The notes beneath the pieces are model-generated. The model was not told the DNA's origin. It did not search any database and saw nothing but the letters and a program-made list of their open reading frames with translations. Shown piece after piece: positions 13,612-14,756 of a stretch of DNA of 14,756 nucleotides. Position 1 is the stretch's first letter, and the number at the start of each line of letters is the position of its first letter. This stretch comes from DATGFK01 sp040007395 (GTDB lineage Bacteria > Chloroflexota > Anaerolineae > Aggregatilineales > UBA2796): the NCBI GenBank assembly GCA_040007395.1, contig JBDTVG010000203.1, forward strand, positions 1 to 14,756. Direction: 5' to 3'. The position numbers were made by a program, and so were the translations under genes.

Positions 13612-14397
13612 TCAAGGCAAAGGCAGTTTACTCAAGGCTTCTGGTAGGGGCTGATTAGTAAACCATGCACGCAGCATTGCGGTAAATAGTTGGGGTGCTT
13701 CCCCGCTCCAGCCATGCCCAACATTTGGAACCAAAGCCCCTTTACCGTTTGGTAGTGCATGAACAATCGTCTTAATACTGGTTTCAACCAGAGGATGTTC
13801 ATTCTCGCCAGCAACGATTAGCGTCGGCACCTTGATCGCCGCTAGGTTAGTGGGCAGCGAAAATCGCGCCGCATCAAGAGATGATTTGACGAAGGCCTGA
13901 CGCGAGACCATACGTGCAGCCTTGACATAATCGTCAAATTGCTCAGGCGGGACCTTCAAAGATTTAGCATTCATCTCAATGAAGAATTTCGTTTTCATCC
14001 CTATCGCCAAAACTGGACCTAGCAACGCATACATCCAGCTATTGGGTAGCGGTGCAGCAGTGATGCCACTGAAAACTGCCCGTGTAACGAGATCGGGATG
14101 GCGGCTCAACAGCGTCAGGCCGACATAGGAACCTAGTGATAAGCCAACAACATGAGCACTGTAATTATGTGCCGACTCGCGAATAATTTCTGCGATTTGA
14201 TCGGCGCTATCTTCGAATGATAGCCATTTTACTCGGTGACTTTTACCATGTCCGGGGAGATCGACATTAAGGCAGTGAAAATCCTCTTTGAGAGCCGTAA
14301 TCTGTGAATTCCACATCCAGCCATTGACCCCAACGGCATGAATAAAGAGAATGCTAGGGGCCTGTACTGCGCCAGACTCTTCGAAATAAAGTTGCAT
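13612..14397 (-). CDS. Alpha/beta-fold hydrolase
   Basis: This 261-residue protein is a serine-type alpha/beta hydrolase, perhaps an esterase or an enol-lactonase-like enzyme. The oxyanion region ILFIHAVGVNGWMWNSQI (16-33) is followed by VDLPGHGKSH (45-54). The nucleophile elbow is VVGLSLGSYVGL (83-94), with S87. The acid residue probably lies in VAGENEHPLV (195-204), where E198 takes the place of the usual Asp. The base is the histidine of NVGHGW (H228). A cap region with WMYALLGPVLAIGMKTKFF sits in between. Substrate is unknown. The ATG at 14397 has an AAAGG ribosome site 6 bases upstream and a consensus-like promoter about 75 bases upstream. It is convergent to the KDG kinase gene, with a 31-base gap. 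Confidence 0.92.
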   Translation of the reverse strand: MQLYFEESGAVQAPSILFIHAVGVNGWMWNSQITALKEDFHCLNVDLPGHGKSHRVKWLSFEDSADQIAEIIRESAHNYSAHVVGLSLGSYVGLTLLSRHPDLVTRAVFSGITAAPLPNSWMYALLGPVLAIGMKTKFFIEMNAKSLKVPPEQFDDYVKAARMVSRQAFVKSSLDAARFSLPTNLAAIKVPTLIVAGENEHPLVETSIKTIVHALPNGKGALVPNVGHGWSGEAPQLFTAMLRAWFTNQPLPEALSKLPLP

Positions 14398-14474
14398 GAG
14401 CAGCCTTTGAAATGTTCAACATGCTTGATTCTGTTTTTTAAGTCAGGATTTTCGCTTGAGTAACGGATAGAGGT

Positions 14475-14503
14475 AGTGTAGAAGCAAGATGAATAAACGT
14501 CAA
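14475..14503 (-). promoter_or_regulatory. Sigma-70 promoter for the alpha/beta hydrolase
   Basis: On the minus strand, TTGACG (complement of 14498-14503) and TACACT (complement of 14475-14480) are separated by exactly 17 bases. Transcription would start near 14468, leaving a leader of about 70 bases before the ATG at 14397. Confidence 0.68.
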
Positions 14504-14521
14504 TACATAGAATACTGGTGA

Positions 14522-14755
14522 TTAGCCACAAATACCATTAGGTCTGGGAAAAGGGTTGGTACGAACAAAAGGAAGGGTGGCAGTCGTTGAGAGAACAGCA
14601 GCGCTGCCAGCTAGCAGCAGGTACAGGCCATCAAAATCGCAACGGGTGCCGAGCTTGGTACTCTTTTTGCCACCACCAATTTCCCCGGCCCATACCGTGC
14701 CACTCTCGCTTGTCCTATCCCGTATAAACCACTTTGCAACGTCTGATAACTCAAC
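14522..14755 (-). CDS. Unrecognised open frame running off the right edge (possible 3' end of a gene)
   Basis: A minus-strand frame is open from the window edge to a TAA at 14522-14524, giving 77 codons such as SDVAKWFIRDRTSESGTVWA and LYLLLAGSAAVLSTTATLPF. I do not recognise the product. The opposite strand also has an open frame from 14526 to the edge, so the lack of stops may be compositional, and a degenerate remnant is possible. The segment also contains a perfect 10-bp palindrome, GCAGCGCTGC (14598-14607). Apart from this frame and the hydrolase promoter, the stretch 14398-14756 shows nothing else that I can support. Confidence 0.25.
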   Translation of the reverse strand, partial: VELSDVAKWFIRDRTSESGTVWAGEIGGGKKSTKLGTRCDFDGLYLLLAGSAAVLSTTATLPFVRTNPFPRPNGICG

Positions 14756-14756
14756 C

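Noticed and set aside
1..14756. CRISPR array, tRNA/rRNA genes, IS ends or phage genes
   Set aside because: No regularly spaced direct repeats, cloverleaf, rRNA core sequences, transposase or integrase motifs were seen on either strand.

Overview
This 14.8 kb window looks like ordinary bacterial chromosome with mid-range GC and dense, mostly short-spaced genes on both strands. No phage, IS, CRISPR, rRNA or tRNA signature was seen. Gene content (a monofunctional ThrA-like aspartokinase, a DUF892/CsbD/DUF4342 stress set, DUF1003, a YihY-type membrane protein, several ATG/GTG starts behind AAGGAG-type ribosome sites) would fit a free-living bacterium such as a Chloroflexota lineage. That placement is inference from overall feel, not from a marker gene.

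Layout. Positions 1-3212 hold a cut-off MBL-fold gene start (minus), an RlmD/TrmA-type RNA uracil methyltransferase (minus), a small two-helix membrane protein (plus) and a group-1 glycosyltransferase (minus). Positions 3366-5594 hold a channel-like membrane protein, a VOC-fold protein with a clear promoter, and a convergent YihY/BrkB membrane protein. Positions 5595-8963 form an all-plus stress/envelope run: DUF892 ferritin-like protein, CsbD, DUF4342 membrane protein, then a diacylglycerol-kinase-type lipid kinase whose stop overlaps the start of a DUF1003 membrane protein. The run begins behind an AT-rich region with phased T-tracts and inverted repeats. Positions 9001-10401 (minus) encode aspartate kinase. 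Positions 10597-11275 encode an overlapping pair of unrecognised coiled-coil proteins, one membrane-anchored, behind a near-consensus promoter. Position 11795 down to 11322 is a nucleoside deaminase. Positions 11948-13580 are a two-gene operon for KDPG aldolase and KDG kinase. Positions 14397 down to 13612 are an alpha/beta hydrolase with its own promoter. The last 240 bases hold only an unrecognised open frame.

How they work together. The clearest pathway unit is KDG kinase plus KDPG aldolase, which converts 2-keto-3-deoxygluconate via KDPG to pyruvate and glyceraldehyde-3-phosphate. A 6+6 inverted repeat lies just downstream of its likely -10 element and could be an operator. The DUF892-CsbD-DUF4342 group matches families usually induced by general stress, and the lipid kinase-DUF1003 pair is probably translationally coupled. 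The remaining genes look like independently expressed housekeeping or accessory genes. I found no convincing evidence of a dramatic new system. The most interesting leads are the regulatory DNA around 5.69-5.80 kb and 6.68-6.71 kb, the coiled-coil pair, and the operator-like repeat at 11.90 kb.
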